From assembly GCF_023015885.1 (NCBI RefSeq), contig NZ_JALKBE010000001.1, forward strand, positions 657,372-721,371: a stretch of 64,000 bases of DNA, in the 5' to 3' direction. Position numbers and translations under genes: made by a program. This DNA comes from Aliiroseovarius sp. S1123. Lineage in GTDB: Bacteria > Pseudomonadota > Alphaproteobacteria > Rhodobacterales > Rhodobacteraceae. Below the pieces are notes generated by a model. That model ran no database searches and was not told the origin of the DNA. It saw only the letters and a list, made by a program, of their open reading frames with translations. Shown piece by piece: positions 17,236-26,131 of the stretch; position 1 is the first letter of the stretch; each line of letters starts with the position of its first letter.

Positions 17236-19292
17236 CGCCACAGATAGGCGTAGCTGGCGAGAAGCCCCTGTAACTTGGCCAATAACCGCGTTCCGCGTCG
17301 TCCTTTGGGAATCACACCCGAGGCCAGCCGATCGACAACAACCTCGACCGGGCAGGCGGTTTTGGTGACGGGGTCGAAATAGCGTGGATAGTCGATCAGA
17401 ACCGCATGGGTCAGCGCGATCACGTCCGGCCGGGTCACCCTCCGGTCAGGCACCTGTCCCAGATCCGTTGTTAGGCCCCAACCGGCATAGAATGGCGCGC
17501 CCAGACAGGTGACGGGCACCCCTCGCAGCAAAGCCTCGAACCCCATGGTCGAGGTCATGCTCCACAGCGCGTCCACATGATCCAACAATGCAATCGGATC
17601 GGCGTGATCGGCGATTAGATCCGCGTAAGTTGCGGCCTCGTCAGGCGGGATACGTCCCTTACGCAGGCCAGCCTCAACATCGGGGTGGGGCTTAAAGATG
17701 ATCACTGCGTCTGGATTGTCCGCGCGCGCGCGTTTCAACAAGTCCAGATTGGTCGAGACCTCCGACGTGCCCAACCTGATCGAGGCGTCATCCTCGACCT
17801 GCCCCGGCACCAGAATGCGCGTGCCTTCTGCGAGGTTGTGCAACCCAGCGGGCAGGGGGCGATCCAGATTGTATTTGCCCAATCGGTTTTCCGTGATCCG
17901 TGCGATCAGGCGCGCGGCCCGGTTACGTGCGTGATCAGGCAGGGTGGTCGCCGCTGCGATGTGCCGCTCTAACCGGCTTTCGCGGGTTGGGTCATAATAG
18001 ATGCCCAGATCGTCGCGCACCAAGGACAGAGGCGGCACAAGCTCGGCCCCCAAACCGCGCGACCGCAGAAAGCCATCTTCGATGCGCAGAGGCGGGCGGA
18101 GTGTTCCGTGCGCAGCTTCTTCTTTCCCGGCCCAGACCATCAACGGGCGGTCCAGCGTGTCGGCCCCATCTGCTGCGCGCTCGGCTTTGTCATCGAAGAT
18201 CATGGCAACGTCGGCCTTGAAGAACTCGGCCAAGGGGCGGCGTTTCCACAGGCGCATTCTGGTGGCGACATAGCCTTGATGATCCTCGCGCCAAGCACGT
18301 GCGCGGGCCTCGAGCGTGTCGAGCACGTGCTCGATCTCGCAAAGTTCGTCGCGATAGGGATCGTACCAAGTGGGATACAGCATCATCGCGCCGGCAAACA
18401 GCTGCGCGCGGGTTAGATTGCGCCCACGCCGGTTCACGGGCTGTCGGTCCTCGGTCAGGCCCCAGCCAGCGTAAAAGGGCTGTCCAAATACGTGGGGTTT
18501 GTGCCCGGTTAGGATGGCTTCGAAGCCCATACCAGAACTGACGGTATAGACCGCCATGGCCCCATCCAGCAGCGTCCACGGGCTGACCGGGTCTGTGATC
18601 AGATGAACTTGCTCATTCTCATCCTCGGGTCCGTAATGCCCGGTGCGATGACCGGCCTGCGTCTCGGGGTGGGTCTTGATCAGGATGCGTGCGTGAGGAT
18701 GCTCTAATCGTGCTGCCACCAACATGTCGCGGAAAGTCGCGTCAGACGCGCCGCCAAATCGGATCGAGGCATCCCCTGCTGTCTGATCCAACACCAACAC
18801 ATAAGGCGCATCAGGGACGGGAAGGTCAGGCTGGAAGGCGTTGTATTTCGACAGGTGCCCGGATTTCATGCGTGCGATCGCGGTACGTGCCCGGTTCAGA
18901 AGGGCGCTGTCATCCAGCGGGTCGTGTTTCAGGATGTGCTCAAGCCGCGACGGCGCCGACCCGTCAAAATGCACCCCCAGATCATCCAGCATCAGACCCA
19001 AAGGCGGCTCGCCGGATCGGCCGGGAAGGACCGAGCGCAGGAAAGCATCCTCGACCCTGAGAACCGGGTTTTTCTTGCGGGCGGCCACGGCTTCGCCCCG
19101 TCCCGAGGTGGGGCTTTTTCCCCAGGTTCCAACCCAATCGCCATCTCCGGGAAGGCCAAGCCGGATCTGCCAGCCCGCCAGATCAAGAATGCGTTTCACA
19201 CGCGGCTGAGTCAAAAAGCCGCCATTGTAAACGAAAAGCCGCCGGGGCTGTGATGACCCGGCGGCTGGATGTGTCTTGACGTCGATAGTCAC
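17232..19292 (-). CDS. kpsC: Capsule polysaccharide KpsC-type beta-Kdo transferase (two-domain)
   Basis: KpsC builds, with KpsS, the Kdo linker on lipid that group 2 capsules are attached to. The protein shows an internal duplication: both halves have GFEAxLxGxxP followed by PFYAGWGLT, and both have K-HP-x-x-x-x-G motifs (IKTHPETQAG, FKPHPDVEAG) and DDLG-(V/I)-x-(F/Y)-D. This is the known two-glycosyltransferase architecture. The open frame extends to 19391 and overlaps the upstream gene; a GTG at 19292, 15 bases after the stop of the export gene, gives about 686 residues, close to family length, but has no strong ribosome site. The ABC transporter genes kpsMT are not in the window. Confidence 0.88.
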   Translation of the reverse strand: MTIDVKTHPAAGSSQPRRLFVYNGGFLTQPRVKRILDLAGWQIRLGLPGDGDWVGTWGKSPTSGRGEAVAARKKNPVLRVEDAFLRSVLPGRSGEPPLGLMLDDLGVHFDGSAPSRLEHILKHDPLDDSALLNRARTAIARMKSGHLSKYNAFQPDLPVPDAPYVLVLDQTAGDASIRFGGASDATFRDMLVAARLEHPHARILIKTHPETQAGHRTGHYGPEDENEQVHLITDPVSPWTLLDGAMAVYTVSSGMGFEAILTGHKPHVFGQPFYAGWGLTEDRQPVNRRGRNLTRAQLFAGAMMLYPTWYDPYRDELCEIEHVLDTLEARARAWREDHQGYVATRMRLWKRRPLAEFFKADVAMIFDDKAERAADGADTLDRPLMVWAGKEEAAHGTLRPPLRIEDGFLRSRGLGAELVPPLSLVRDDLGIYYDPTRESRLERHIAAATTLPDHARNRAARLIARITENRLGKYNLDRPLPAGLHNLAEGTRILVPGQVEDDASIRLGTSEVSTNLDLLKRARADNPDAVIIFKPHPDVEAGLRKGRIPPDEAATYADLIADHADPIALLDHVDALWSMTSTMGFEALLRGVPVTCLGAPFYAGWGLTTDLGQVPDRRVTRPDVIALTHAVLIDYPRYFDPVTKTACPVEVVVDRLASGVIPKGRRGTRLLAKLQGLLASYAYLWR

Positions 19293-19306
19293 GGGCAGAG
19301 GCCCGA

Positions 19307-20479
19307 TTACTCGGTCAGGCTTTGATTGAGGGCCGCGATGGACCCCGCCGTGGACAGCGAGCCGGTCAGAGCCGACAGGACCTTGGTCCACTGGGTGTAG
19401 GGCGCATCGGTGATATACACCGTGTCACCGTCGCGGATCCCGAAGTCGCGTGCCAGGAACAAGCCGTTGGTGCCGGTCAGATCGAGAACATAAATCATGC
19501 GCTGCGGCGCGCTCAGATCCGTGCGTCCCAGAACTGAATTGGCGACCTCTGCGCTTTCATCACGCAGCACGAACACACCCTTGGGATCTGCCGCGGCGCC
19601 GGACAAGCCACCAACCTGCGCGATGGCCTCTACGGCCGACAGGGTCTGACTTTCAAACCCGACGCGGCGTTGCGTTCCGGTTGCGCCAAGTGCGGTGAAG
19701 GTGCGGGGGTCTGCCTCGACCAGAATGCGGTCGCCGCCACGCAGGGCAATATCCATCTTCGGGTTTTCGAACAGATCTTGGAACCAGATCTCGCCCACTT
19801 TTGATCCGCGGATCACTTTGACCTTGGCAATCTCAGGTTCGATCGAGACACCACCGGCACGCGCCAGCATGGCGTTCAGCGTGCGGGTCGGGCGTTCAAT
19901 CGGATAGACACCTTGACCACTCACAGAGCCCGTGACCGATACGGTGGCGCCGTCGCCGGCGATGCGGCGTACGGTGACTTGCGGATCCGGCGTTTGTTCG
20001 GCGAGCTTCCGGGTGATCACACGGCGAATGGCTTCGGGCGAGTTGCCTGCAGCTTTCACACGGCCTGCGTAAGGAATGAAGATATAGCCTTCTCCGTCGA
20101 CCTGTACATGCTCAAGCGCAGCCGGAGCCCCAGCCGTGGTCAGGATGCCGTCTTCAACGTTTTCCCAGATCGAGATGGTAAGCGTGTCGCCGGCACGAAT
20201 CGTATCCGAACCGACCAGGCTGCGGTTCTGGAAATCCGGGCCAAAACCAAGAGGCGGAACGACAGCAGTTACGCGGGTGACGTGGTCTGTGACGGCCACG
20301 ATATGCGCATCGCCTTTCTTTTCGACCGACCCCGAGTAGAGTTCTTGCTTGGTTGGGCCAGTGCGGGGCAGCCCACAGGCACCAAGCGCAATAACAGCCG
20401 TTGCCAAGATCAAGTGCTTGGCCCAATTAGATTTTTTTGTTGTCACTGCCCGTCCACCGTACATGGAATTATGATTCAT
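19307..20479 (-). CDS. Polysaccharide export outer-membrane lipoprotein (Wza/KpsD type)
   Basis: This is the outer-membrane channel for capsule. It has a lipoprotein signal ending in ALGAC. The Poly_export domain (DTIRAGDTLTISIWENVEDG, then VDGEGYIFIPYAGRV and the helical part with LAEQTPDPQVTV) is followed by SLBB-like domains (VSVTGSVSGQGVYPI; ALRGGDRILVEADPR; GDTVYITDAP). The start is uncertain: ATG at 20479 or 20464, or GTG at 20446, which has GGACGG upstream and gives a neater lipoprotein signal (MTTKKSNWAKHLIL). It lies between kpsS and kpsC in one transcription unit (15 and 53 base gaps). Confidence 0.9.
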   Translation of the reverse strand: MNHNSMYGGRAVTTKKSNWAKHLILATAVIALGACGLPRTGPTKQELYSGSVEKKGDAHIVAVTDHVTRVTAVVPPLGFGPDFQNRSLVGSDTIRAGDTLTISIWENVEDGILTTAGAPAALEHVQVDGEGYIFIPYAGRVKAAGNSPEAIRRVITRKLAEQTPDPQVTVRRIAGDGATVSVTGSVSGQGVYPIERPTRTLNAMLARAGGVSIEPEIAKVKVIRGSKVGEIWFQDLFENPKMDIALRGGDRILVEADPRTFTALGATGTQRRVGFESQTLSAVEAIAQVGGLSGAAADPKGVFVLRDESAEVANSVLGRTDLSAPQRMIYVLDLTGTNGLFLARDFGIRDGDTVYITDAPYTQWTKVLSALTGSLSTAGSIAALNQSLTE

Positions 20480-20532
20480 TTTCCGAAGGTTAGCGTGACT
20501 TGGACGAAATTTCCAGAAAAGGGGCCGTTAGG

Positions 20533-21825
20533 TCACTTGACCACTCTCAACTGTTGCCGTGGTGCCGCTGTTCCCCGTTCCAGGGCATGATACGGATCGT
20601 CTGCTGAAAGCATCATATCCACCACCTGACGCAGCAACTGTCGGCGCCCGCGCGAAGAATAGAAGCCGCCCGCAACCTGACTGGTTTCCAGAAGGAAGTG
20701 GCGATAGTCGCGATAGGCGCGTTTGTCAGGGCGGGTTGGGATATCAAAGAACTCGGGCAAGGGCTGTTCGGACACAAACTCGGGCTTGGCATAGACCGCA
20801 TTGCCGAACAGTTTCAGCGGCAGCCCGCGCCACAGCACCTGCTGGGCGGCGGTCGAGTTGATCGTCACGGCAGACCGCGCGTGATCCAGAAGCTTGGCCA
20901 GCTTGCCGCCGCGCACATAGTGCACACGATCGGCGATTCCATGCGCCCGTGCCAGTCTGCGGATTTCCCGCCTCTGCGGCACGCGCCCGTCTTCCAGCGG
21001 GTGGGCTTTGAAGACCAGATGGTGGTGCGTGGGTGCGCCTTCGGCAAAGCCCGCGATCACCAATTCAAGAAACTCGGTCATGGTGGCGAAGGGGCTGTGC
21101 ATCTGAAAGCTTGAATCATGTTCCAGCTGCAAAAGGGCCAGATGGTACGGGAAGCCGCCATAGCGGATGTGCAGCGTGGCTCTGATACGATCTGCGGCAA
21201 TGGCAGACATCAGAACAAGGCGCTGAAGATACAGAAGAAATTCTTTCCCAACCCCGATGGAGCGGTGCGGGCGGAAGTTGCGATAACGCTGGTTCAGGAA
21301 CATGACAAACCAGTGGTAGAGCGCGCCATAAAAGACGTGATGACGCATGTCGCCCCAATGGGCGGGGGCCTCGGGCATTTCCGGTTCGGCGTCTTCAAGG
21401 ATGCGTTGCATCTGTGCGACGTCGTATTCCATCAGGCGTGAATTGCCGTTGGATCCGTCCCGTTCATAGGTCACCCAATAGGGGCGCAGATAGCCTTCCT
21501 CGAAGACATGAACAGTCAGCCCCTGTGCGCGTGCCCGTTCGACAGCTTGGGCATGAATGGGGCGCGTGTCGCCATAAAGCACGATGTCGGTAATGCCGTG
21601 CATGTCGACAATCTGCTCGAACTGGCTGATCCACTGGTCTTGCGGGTCGGTAAATGGAATGAAGCTTGCATTATCGGGCCAGAACGCTTGGTCGCCACGG
21701 TTAAACCCGACACGCCACACCTTGGCCCCCGATCGGCGCAGCATCTTCGACAGTCGTCCGAAAAAAGGCCCGTGCGGACCTTGCAGGAACAGGAAGCTTC
21801 GGTTTTCGCCCGTGATGCGCGCCAT
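20533..21825 (-). CDS. kpsS: Capsule polysaccharide KpsS-type beta-Kdo transferase
   Basis: KpsS adds the first Kdo to the lysophosphatidylglycerol acceptor of group 2 capsules. Visible motifs are FLQGPHGPFFGRL near the N-terminus, VLYGDTRPIHAQAV, FEEGYLRPYWVTYERDGSN, LVFKAHPLEDG, and TINSTAAQQVLWRGLPLK with the nucleotide-sugar Ser-Thr. It is 430 residues from ATG 21825; the frame could extend to a TTG at 21834. It is the first gene of the minus-strand capsule unit and is divergent from ribE with about 210 bases between. Confidence 0.9.
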   Translation of the reverse strand: MARITGENRSFLFLQGPHGPFFGRLSKMLRRSGAKVWRVGFNRGDQAFWPDNASFIPFTDPQDQWISQFEQIVDMHGITDIVLYGDTRPIHAQAVERARAQGLTVHVFEEGYLRPYWVTYERDGSNGNSRLMEYDVAQMQRILEDAEPEMPEAPAHWGDMRHHVFYGALYHWFVMFLNQRYRNFRPHRSIGVGKEFLLYLQRLVLMSAIAADRIRATLHIRYGGFPYHLALLQLEHDSSFQMHSPFATMTEFLELVIAGFAEGAPTHHHLVFKAHPLEDGRVPQRREIRRLARAHGIADRVHYVRGGKLAKLLDHARSAVTINSTAAQQVLWRGLPLKLFGNAVYAKPEFVSEQPLPEFFDIPTRPDKRAYRDYRHFLLETSQVAGGFYSSRGRRQLLRQVVDMMLSADDPYHALERGTAAPRQQLRVVK

Positions 21826-22036
21826 GCCTGTCAATCACCAAATCATTTAGAGCGTTAATCGCCTTATAGGCCTACAAAAATAGGGTTACAGGGGAATTAA
21901 CAATGTCTTGCGGCAAAATTTGGGCCGAGCAAGGGAATTATCGACGGATGAGGATTGGCCAGCGCGATGTATCTTGGCTTCAATCCGGGCTGCGTTTCCG
22001 GTACAGCAGAAACACAAACCGGATGCAGGAGGCGAC

Positions 22037-22630
22037 ATGTTCACGGGGATCATCACTGATGTGGGGCGCGTTGAGGCGCTGGAGCAGGCAGGCGACATGC
22101 GTGCGCGGATCGTAACCGCATACGACACGGCTGGGATTGATCTGGGGGCGTCGATCGCCTCGGACGGGGTGTGCCTGACGGTCGTTGCCTTGGGTGACAA
22201 CTGGTATAATGTTGATATTTCAGCAGAAACCGTATCGAAAACCAATCTTGGCGACTGGACTGTTGGCCGACGCGTAAACCTTGAGCGTGCCCTGAAGGTA
22301 GGTGACGAGCTGGGCGGGCATATCGTTTCTGGGCACGTGGATGGCGTGGCCGAGATCGTGTCGATGCATGTGGAAGGCGACAGCACCCGCGTGCGCTTCC
22401 GCGCGCCGTCTGAACTTGCCCGATTCATCGCGCCCAAAGGCTCGGTTGCGTTGAACGGCACGTCGCTGACGGTGAACGAGGTCGAGGGCGACGAGTTCGG
22501 AGTAAACCTGATTTCGCACACCAAAGAGGTGACGAATTGGGGGCAGGCGCAGGTTGGGGACCGCATCAACCTGGAAATCGACACGCTGGCGCGCTACGTG
22601 GCCCGGCTGGCAGATTACGGACAGTCCTGA
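22037..22630 (+). CDS. ribE: Riboflavin synthase, alpha subunit
   Basis: It dismutates two lumazines to riboflavin plus the pyrimidine substrate of RibH. The protein has the two lumazine-binding repeats: MFTGIITDVGRVEAL... with SDGVCLTVVALG, and GHIVSGHVDGVAEI... with LNGTSLTVNEVEGDEF. It is 197 residues. The start at 22037 has an excellent ribosome site (GCAGGAGGCGAC) and the invariant MFTGII N-terminus. It is preceded by about 210 bases shared with the divergent kpsS promoter. I looked for an FMN riboswitch there and did not see its conserved core. Confidence 0.96.
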   Translation: MFTGIITDVGRVEALEQAGDMRARIVTAYDTAGIDLGASIASDGVCLTVVALGDNWYNVDISAETVSKTNLGDWTVGRRVNLERALKVGDELGGHIVSGHVDGVAEIVSMHVEGDSTRVRFRAPSELARFIAPKGSVALNGTSLTVNEVEGDEFGVNLISHTKEVTNWGQAQVGDRINLEIDTLARYVARLADYGQS

Positions 22631-22639
22631 TTTCTGTTT

Positions 22640-22710
22640 GGCGTGATCTCCGATTGAAATATTCGAAAGTGGGCATATGATTGGCGAAATCCCTTCTGAC
22701 GGAGATCGCC
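22640..22710 (+). promoter_or_regulatory. Possible Shine-Dalgarno-masking pairing before the metallo-hydrolase gene
   Basis: GGCGTGATCTCC (22640-22651) can pair with GGAGATCGCC (22701-22710), which contains the ribosome site, with a two-base TG bulge. The paired segments enclose 49 bases. It could lower translation of the metallo-hydrolase gene or form a hairpin after ribE. Confidence 0.3.
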
Positions 22711-22711
22711 T

Positions 22712-23677
22712 ATGCCCCTTATTCGCCCCACTCGCCGTGATCTTCTGCGCCTAGCCGCAGTTGCGCCTGCCTTCGCCATGCCTGCCGCCGCGCGGGCCAT
22801 GCTGGGCGCGCCAGCGGATGGAAATCCCGCACATTTCAGTTTCACGTTGGGGCAGGCGAAAATCACCATCGTTTCGGACGGCTATTTCACTTTGCCCTTC
22901 GGGGGGCAGGCAATGAACGCGCCGGAAGAGGAAAAACTGGCCTTCATGGCCGCGCACTACATCGACCCCGAGGTCGGCTATTCGCACACCAACCACATGT
23001 ATATCGAGCTGGGCGACGCCAAGGTCTTGGTGGATGTCGGGTCAGGCACCCGTTGGTTCGATACCACGGGCCGGTTGATGGAGAACTTAGAGACCGCAGG
23101 GATCGACCCGATGGGCATCACCCATGTGGCCATCACCCATGCACATCCCGATCACATTTGGGGCATTCGCGATGATTTTGACGAACCGATCATCCCGGAC
23201 GCTGAGTATGTGATGGGGCAGGCCGAGCATACGCACTGGCTGCAAGACGGTCTGGTGGACCGCGTTGCACCTGAGGACCAGCAGTTCGTGCTGGGGGCGG
23301 TGAATTCGATCAACGCGGAAGGTCTGGAATGGACCTTGGCGTCGAACAATCACGAGATCGCGCCGGGCATTCGGATGATTGAAACACCGGGCCATACGCC
23401 GGGGCATATGTCGGTGGCGGTGGAAAGCGACGGGCAGCAGCTGATCGCGCTGGGCGATTGCATGACCCACGCCATCCTGAATTTCGCGCATCCCGAATGG
23501 TACTCGGGCCGCGAATCGGACGGGGTGCAGGTTGGCGAGACACGTCACCTGCTGCTGGATATGGCAGCGACGGATCGTATTGCGGTGCTGGGCTATCACT
23601 TCCCGTTCCCTGGCGTGGGTCATGTGCGCCGGGACGGCGATGCCTATCAGTTCATCCCAGCGCTCTGGCAGTTTTAG
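22712..23677 (+). CDS. Tat-exported MBL-fold metallo-hydrolase
   Basis: This 321-residue metallo-beta-lactamase-fold protein starts with a twin-arginine signal (PTRRDLLRLAAVAPAFAMPAAARA), so it is folded in the cytoplasm and exported to the periplasm. The metal-binding motif is THAHPDHIWG (HxHxDH). Further ligands are in ETPGHTPGHM and IALGDCMTHA, and YHFPFPGVGH supplies the last His. This arrangement is of the quorum-quenching lactonase / AttM-like group, but many such proteins have other substrates. It lies inside the riboflavin gene region, between ribE and the NYN gene, with short gaps. Confidence 0.88.
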   Translation: MPLIRPTRRDLLRLAAVAPAFAMPAAARAMLGAPADGNPAHFSFTLGQAKITIVSDGYFTLPFGGQAMNAPEEEKLAFMAAHYIDPEVGYSHTNHMYIELGDAKVLVDVGSGTRWFDTTGRLMENLETAGIDPMGITHVAITHAHPDHIWGIRDDFDEPIIPDAEYVMGQAEHTHWLQDGLVDRVAPEDQQFVLGAVNSINAEGLEWTLASNNHEIAPGIRMIETPGHTPGHMSVAVESDGQQLIALGDCMTHAILNFAHPEWYSGRESDGVQVGETRHLLLDMAATDRIAVLGYHFPFPGVGHVRRDGDAYQFIPALWQF

Positions 23678-23740
23678 TTAGCTCTTGAAATATCTGAAAG
23701 AGTCGCCAAAAAATCTCCTTTTGATTGAATGGAGGTTGAT

Positions 23741-24367
23741 TTGACGAATTCTGGAACCCCGGTGCTGAACACCGCGCTGTTGATAGATGGTGAGAATATT
23801 TCGAGCACTTGGGCGGGCAAAACCATCACGGCTTCAGGACAACTAGGCGGCCTGTTGGTGAAACGCGCCTATGGAAATGCGACGAAGATCAAGGGGTGGG
23901 ACGAGGCACCAGGCATCAAACTTGTGCATACAGGGGCAGGGAAGAACGCTGCCGACATTGCGCTGGCAATAGAAGCAGTTGAACTGAGTTATGCCGGTCT
24001 CGTGCAAAACTATGTGCTGGTCAGCTCAGATGGAGATTTCTCGCATCTGGCGACGTTCCTGCGCGAACGCGGGCATCGCGTCTTGGGCATGGGGGAAGAC
24101 AAAGCGCCGCTTGCATTCCGGAAGTCGTGCACAGACTGGCAGACTCTAGAAGCACGCCCACAAGATTTGCATCGTCGAATACTCGAGGAAATCCGTAAGC
24201 GAAAAGATGGCATCTTGATCGGACAGGTCAGCCCATTTCTAAGGGGAAGCTTGGGGGTTACATTGTCAGACCTTGATGAGAAGTCATGGCGAAAATACTT
24301 CACGAACCGTGAAGATCTCTTTTGCGTCTCGGGAGAGGCACAGCAAACTCGGATTACGGCGCGTTAG
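23741..24367 (+). CDS. NYN-domain (LabA/DUF88-like) putative ribonuclease
   Basis: The N-terminal about 150 residues form a PIN-like NYN nuclease domain: ALLIDGENIS (catalytic Asp and Asn), GKNAADIALAIEAVEL (Asp), and VLVSSDGDFSHLATFLRERG (two Asp). The C-terminal about 55 residues (GQVSPFLRGSLGVTLSDLDE) resemble an OST-HTH/LOTUS RNA-binding module. Substrate RNA is unknown. An ATG at 23729 opens the frame, but the ribosome site GGAGG (23731-23735) lies inside it and points to the TTG at 23741, so a TTG start is chosen. Codon use is less GC-rich than that of the neighbouring rib genes, suggesting a late insertion between ribE and ribBX. Confidence 0.8.
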   Translation: MTNSGTPVLNTALLIDGENISSTWAGKTITASGQLGGLLVKRAYGNATKIKGWDEAPGIKLVHTGAGKNAADIALAIEAVELSYAGLVQNYVLVSSDGDFSHLATFLRERGHRVLGMGEDKAPLAFRKSCTDWQTLEARPQDLHRRILEEIRKRKDGILIGQVSPFLRGSLGVTLSDLDEKSWRKYFTNREDLFCVSGEAQQTRITAR

Positions 24368-24446
24368 AACTCTTCCCTGCCGCCTTTGGGCTGGCATTGA
24401 TCGCGCGGCTGCGGTAGTCAGCCCCGAGCCTTAAGGGGAACGCGCT

Positions 24447-25577
24447 ATGTCTGAAAGCACCACCTACGAAACACCCGGTCCGGTCGAAGCTGGATTGTCC
24501 AATGCCATCGCCTCGGCCGAGGAAATCATTGCCGAGGCCCGCGCGGGTCGGATCTATATCCTTGTGGACCATGAGGACCGTGAGAACGAAGGTGACTTCG
24601 TCATTCCGGCCGATGCGTGTGATGCGGCGGCTGTGAATTTCATGGCCACCCATGGCCGCGGGCTGATCTGTCTGCCGATGGAATCCAAGCGCATTGATGA
24701 ACTGGGTCTGCCGATGATGGCGACGCACAATTCTTCGCGTCACGAAACAGCGTTCACCGTATCGATCGAAGCGCGCGAGGGTGTGTCCACGGGCATTTCT
24801 GCCGCTGACCGTGCGCTTACTGTCGCCACCGCCATCAACCCCGACAACGGGCCTGCCGAGATCGCCACCCCCGGCCACGTCTTCCCGCTGCGTGCGCGCA
24901 ATGGTGGCGTGCTGGTCCGTGCCGGTCATACTGAAGCTGCCGTTGATATTTCGCGCCTTGCGGGCCGCAACCCTTCGGGCGTGATCTGCGAGATCATGAA
25001 CGAAGACGGCACCATGGCGCGTCTTCCGGAACTGGTTGAAATCGCGAAGAAACATGGCCTCAAAATCGGCACCATCTCGGACCTGATCGCTTATCGCCGC
25101 CGCCACGACAACCTTGTACGTGAAACAGGTCGCGAGACCATCACATCCCAGTTTGGTGGCGAGTGGGAGATGCGCATCTTCACCGACATGACGCACGAGA
25201 TCGAGCATGTGGTGCTGATCAAGGGCGACATCTCGACCGAAGAACCGGTACTGGTGCGTACTCACGCGCTGCAGGAAGCGCAGGACGTGCTGGGTCTTGG
25301 CCCGAAACCTGCTGACGAACTGCCCCGCGCAATGCAGATCATCGCGGATGAGGGCCGGGGTGTTGTCTGCCTGTTCCGTGAGCCGCGCAAGACGCTGCAT
25401 GCGGACGAAGAAGAAGGCCCGCGCACCGTGCGTCAGATCGGTCTGGGCTCGCAAATCCTGTCGACCTTGGGTCTGAATAAGATGGTTCTTTTGACCGACA
25501 GCCCCGAAACCCGCTATGTGGGTCTGGACGCCTATGGGCTGTCGATCACCGGCACCCGCCCCATTCAGGAGAGCTAA
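24447..25577 (+). CDS. ribB: 3,4-dihydroxy-2-butanone-4-phosphate synthase with degenerate GTP cyclohydrolase II-like domain (RibBX type)
   Basis: Residues about 20-220 form RibB, which makes the four-carbon precursor of lumazine: [46 protein letters not shown] are all intact. Residues 230-376 align with GTP cyclohydrolase II, but the zinc-binding cysteines (the CDCG region) are absent: the matching part reads [17 protein letters not shown]. The domain should thus not open GTP and corresponds to the catalytically dead RibX form described in Proteobacteria. A separate ribA must exist elsewhere. It is followed by ribH after 2 bases. Confidence 0.93.
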   Translation: MSESTTYETPGPVEAGLSNAIASAEEIIAEARAGRIYILVDHEDRENEGDFVIPADACDAAAVNFMATHGRGLICLPMESKRIDELGLPMMATHNSSRHETAFTVSIEAREGVSTGISAADRALTVATAINPDNGPAEIATPGHVFPLRARNGGVLVRAGHTEAAVDISRLAGRNPSGVICEIMNEDGTMARLPELVEIAKKHGLKIGTISDLIAYRRRHDNLVRETGRETITSQFGGEWEMRIFTDMTHEIEHVVLIKGDISTEEPVLVRTHALQEAQDVLGLGPKPADELPRAMQIIADEGRGVVCLFREPRKTLHADEEEGPRTVRQIGLGSQILSTLGLNKMVLLTDSPETRYVGLDAYGLSITGTRPIQES

Positions 25578-25579
25578 TC

Positions 25580-26131
25580 ATGGCCACCGCAGAACAGCAT
25601 TACATTCTGGACCGCCCCAGCTTTGACAAGCCGGTGAAGATCCTGATCGTCGTCGCGCCGTACTATAAGGACATTGCTGACAATCTGGTCGCTGGCGCCA
25701 AGGCCGAAATCGAAGCCGTTGGTGGCACTTGGGATCTGATCGAGGTGCCCGGTGCGTTGGAAGTGCCCACCGCGATTTCGATTGCCGACCGCCTGTCGAA
25801 CTTCGATGGATATGTGGCGCTGGGCTGTGTGATCCGCGGCGAAACCACGCATTATGAAACCGTCTGCAACGACAGTTCGCGTGCCATTCAACTGATGGGC
25901 CTCAACGGGCTGTGCATCGGCAATGGCATCCTGACCGTCGAAAACCGCCCGCAGGCCGAAGTGCGTGCCGACGTGAATGATCAAAATAAAGGCGGCGGGG
26001 CAGCTGCTGCGGCCTTGCATCTGGTCGCGCTTTCGCGCAAATGGGCGTCTTCAAGCAAGGGCGTCGGGTTCAAGAGCATCTCGGATTCGATCAAGCTTGC
26101 TGGTGACACGAAGGATACCCCAACCGCATGA
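25580..26131 (+). CDS. ribH: 6,7-dimethyl-8-ribityllumazine synthase
   Basis: RibH condenses the butanone phosphate from RibB with the pyrimidine from RibD to form lumazine. Motifs: VEVPGALEVPTAI, ALGCVIRGETTHYETVC, and GILTVENRPQA. It is 183 residues, slightly long at the C-terminus. The ribosome site is GGAGA within the end of ribBX. The stop overlaps the nusB start by 4 bases (ATGA). Together with ribBX and nusB it forms a tight operon. Confidence 0.96.
   Translation: MATAEQHYILDRPSFDKPVKILIVVAPYYKDIADNLVAGAKAEIEAVGGTWDLIEVPGALEVPTAISIADRLSNFDGYVALGCVIRGETTHYETVCNDSSRAIQLMGLNGLCIGNGILTVENRPQAEVRADVNDQNKGGGAAAAALHLVALSRKWASSSKGVGFKSISDSIKLAGDTKDTPTA

Noticed and set aside
21826..22036. Possible FMN riboswitch before ribE, and likewise before ribBX (24368-24446)
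   Set aside because: The conserved FMN-aptamer core words and the closing helix could not be found in either leader.
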